A DNA stretch of 6,810 nt from Candidatus Dormiibacter sp. Lineage in GTDB: Bacteria; Chloroflexota; Dormibacteria; UBA8260. The notes under the pieces were generated by a model. That model did not search any database. It had not been told where the DNA came from and saw only the letters and a list, made by a program, of their open reading frames with translations. This document shows, one piece after another, positions 5,702-6,810 of the stretch (position 1 is the first letter of the stretch; each line of letters opens with the position of its first letter). The translations under genes were made by a program, and so were the position numbers. Where the stretch lies: assembly GCA_025450495.1 (NCBI GenBank), contig JANWHI010000041.1:1-6810 (forward strand). The letters are read 5' to 3'.

Positions 5702-5730
5702 ATCTTACCCGCCCCCAACCCGCAAAGACC
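5702..5730 (-). promoter_or_regulatory. Candidate SRP RNA promoter overlapping a stop codon
   Basis: TAAGAT (5702-5707) is a fair -10 box whose first three bases are the TAA stop of the phosphatidyltransferase gene. It lies 7 bases before G5694, the first base of the predicted terminal helix, which is ideal spacing for a transcription start. The -35 region 17 bases upstream (GGTCTT, 5725-5730) is weak. The match between box position and the independently predicted RNA end is the main support. Confidence 0.42.
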
Positions 5731-6388
5731 GCCGCGCCAGCACGCCGAGATGCACGAACGTCGCCACGGTCGCGATGGGGATCACGATCTCCGCCCCGAT
5801 GACCACATTGGTCGCGTCCTGGTTCATGAACCGGAACAGGCAGACGCCGCCCACCAGCACGATGATCAAGGCGGTCGAGAGCTGCCCGCTGACCGTGTGC
5901 CGCAGCTCGGGTCGACGGCCTGACCTCAAGAGCGCGAGCGCCACCACCGCGGGCAGCAGGTAACGGGTGACGATGACCGCGGCGAGCCACAGCGGGAAGA
6001 TGCCACCAAGCCCTAACCCGACCGCGACCGCGCCGAGCAGGATCCCATCGACCACAGGGTCCAGGCCGCCGCCGAACGTCGAGGGTTTGTCGAAACGCCG
6101 CGCGATCGTGCCGTCGACCAGGTCGGTCAAACCGGCCAGGGCCAGCACCACCGCCAGGAACCCGAGGCGGTTGGACGCCAGCGAGTACACGAGCGCGGGC
6201 GCCGCCAGCTGGGCACGCGCGAGCGACACCTGGTTGGCGATCCCCGGCACGAAGCTGCCGAGCACCGCAATGGCAACGAACCAGGCCACCAACAAATAAG
6301 GAGACTCGGGGTTCGCCGCCGCGACCCAGGCAATGCCAAGGACCGCGTAGGCACATCCAAAAGCGACGCCTACTCGACTAAACCGCAC
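5705..6388 (-). CDS. CDP-alcohol phosphatidyltransferase family membrane protein
   Basis: Enzymes of this family swap the CMP of a CDP-alcohol (usually CDP-diacylglycerol) for an alcohol such as glycerol 3-phosphate, inositol or serine, making phospholipids in the inner membrane. The 227-residue protein carries the complete signature D-x2-D-G-x2-A-R-x8-G-x3-D-x3-D at Asp89, Asp92, Gly93, Ala96, Arg97, Gly106, Asp110 and Asp114; these aspartates bind the metal ions. About six hydrophobic spans are visible (near 6-25, 31-50, 73-90, 112-140, 155-175 and 184-205), as usual for the fold. The alcohol substrate cannot be told. The start is taken as GTG at 6388, which shares its first G with the TAG stop of the upstream gene (TAGTG), so coupled translation is likely. 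The frame is open further upstream, but that part is a shadow of the upstream gene's Pro-rich tail and has no family features. Confidence 0.88.
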   Translation of the reverse strand: MRFSRVGVAFGCAYAVLGIAWVAAANPESPYLLVAWFVAIAVLGSFVPGIANQVSLARAQLAAPALVYSLASNRLGFLAVVLALAGLTDLVDGTIARRFDKPSTFGGGLDPVVDGILLGAVAVGLGLGGIFPLWLAAVIVTRYLLPAVVALALLRSGRRPELRHTVSGQLSTALIIVLVGGVCLFRFMNQDATNVVIGAEIVIPIATVATFVHLGVLARRSLRVGGG

Positions 6389-6810
6389 TAGGGAGTAATA
6401 GCAGGCGAGGGGCCTGGCGCCGGCGCCACGCTCGGCCCCGGCGAGGGGCTGGGCGACGGCGCCACGTAAGGCGGTGCTCCGGGCGGCGGGTTGGCCCCGC
6501 ATGGATAGCTGGGCTCGCCGACGCCCTGTATGAACAGCTCGTTGTAGCCACCCGTCGATATGCGGCCCCCGTCGTAGGTGCACACCATCCGCGTCACCAC
6601 CCCCGCCGGCACCTTCCAGAGCGCCGGCCACGGATGCTTGGCGTAGTACTCCTCGATGAACGGCTTCCAGACCGAGATCCCCACGTTCTCTCCAAACAGG
6701 ACCCCGGTGGGGCACTGCCATCCCGATGGCGGAAAGTTCGTCGCAAGGTACGCATAGCCCGACTTGCACCTGGGCCCCGCATCGATGTGCATCAGCGAGG
6801 CGGCGACCGC
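6388..6810 (-). CDS. C-terminal fragment of a probable penicillin-binding protein (partial)
   Basis: The reading frame is open to the window edge, so only the last 140 codons are seen. The fragment includes ISVWKPFIEEYYAKHPW, then KVPAGVVTRMVC, GGYNELFIQGVGEPSYPC and a tail rich in Pro, Ser and Ala (APSPSPSPGPS). This order recalls the end of class A penicillin-binding proteins, where an (A)PIWxxFM-like segment follows the transpeptidase domain, then a VPxGVV segment, a E/N-x-F-x-x-GxEP-x-x-C segment and a low-complexity Pro-rich tail. If right, the whole protein would polymerise and cross-link peptidoglycan outside the membrane. The catalytic Ser-x-x-Lys, Ser-x-Asn and Lys-Thr-Gly motifs are outside the window, so the call rests on tail architecture only. 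An ATG at 6792 could be mistaken for a start, but the residues before it read on in frame. It overlaps the next gene by one base. Confidence 0.55.
   Translation of the reverse strand, partial: AVAASLMHIDAGPRCKSGYAYLATNFPPSGWQCPTGVLFGENVGISVWKPFIEEYYAKHPWPALWKVPAGVVTRMVCTYDGGRISTGGYNELFIQGVGEPSYPCGANPPPGAPPYVAPSPSPSPGPSVAPAPGPSPAITP

Noticed and set aside
4340..5923. Plus-strand open frame of 527 codons opposite dnaX and the SRP RNA
   Set aside because: It runs across the SRP RNA and is antisense to a clear dnaX; long open frames opposite high-GC genes are expected from codon bias, and its product shows no recognisable domain.
6389..6769. N-terminal extension of the phosphatidyltransferase to an ATG at 6769
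   Set aside because: The stretch overlaps the probable penicillin-binding protein tail in another frame and shows no family features; the TAGTG junction gives a better start at 6388.

Overview
The window is one strand's worth of housekeeping genes: every supported feature lies on the minus strand, so transcription runs from base 6810 towards base 1. Base composition is high in G+C, and most coding genes start with GTG or TTG. The 5' part of a 16S rRNA gene, a long Alu-domain SRP RNA, a sortase beside a glycine-rich surface protein, and no sign of proteobacterial gene arrangement suggest a high-GC member of the Terrabacteria side of the tree. Chloroflexota or Dormibacterota-like lineages are my guess, but that is inference and not a placement.

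In order of transcription: (1) the C-terminal end of a probable penicillin-binding protein (6810-6388, cut by the window edge) overlaps by one base (TAGTG) a CDP-alcohol phosphatidyltransferase (6388-5705), so wall and phospholipid synthesis are joined. (2) A long signal recognition particle RNA (about 5694-5426) follows; a likely -10 box shares its first three bases with the stop codon of the preceding gene. (3) dnaX (5413-3866), ybaB (3869-3561), recR (3551-2952) and a HAD-family phosphatase (2951-2259) form a tight operon with gaps of 0-9 bases or a 4-base overlap. The order SRP RNA-dnaX-ybaB-recR is the one known from Bacillus and relatives. (4) After a 137-base gap with a good sigma-70-type promoter comes a secreted glycine-rich protein (2121-1123) with an ALK/LTK-like glycine-rich domain and a C-terminal membrane anchor, then a sortase (about 1105-485): a probable substrate-enzyme pair. 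(5) A strong GC hairpin directly after the sortase stop separates it from an rRNA promoter (444-415), a leader of about 135 bases, and the first 273 bases of 16S rRNA, which runs out of the window at base 1.

The most interesting points are the surface-protein/sortase pair with a degenerate sorting motif, the SRP RNA whose ends can be fixed by a terminal helix and a promoter, and the compact rRNA control region. I see no CRISPR array, insertion sequence, tRNA or clear sign of horizontal transfer, and no wholly unknown system. No gap longer than 300 bases lacks a feature.
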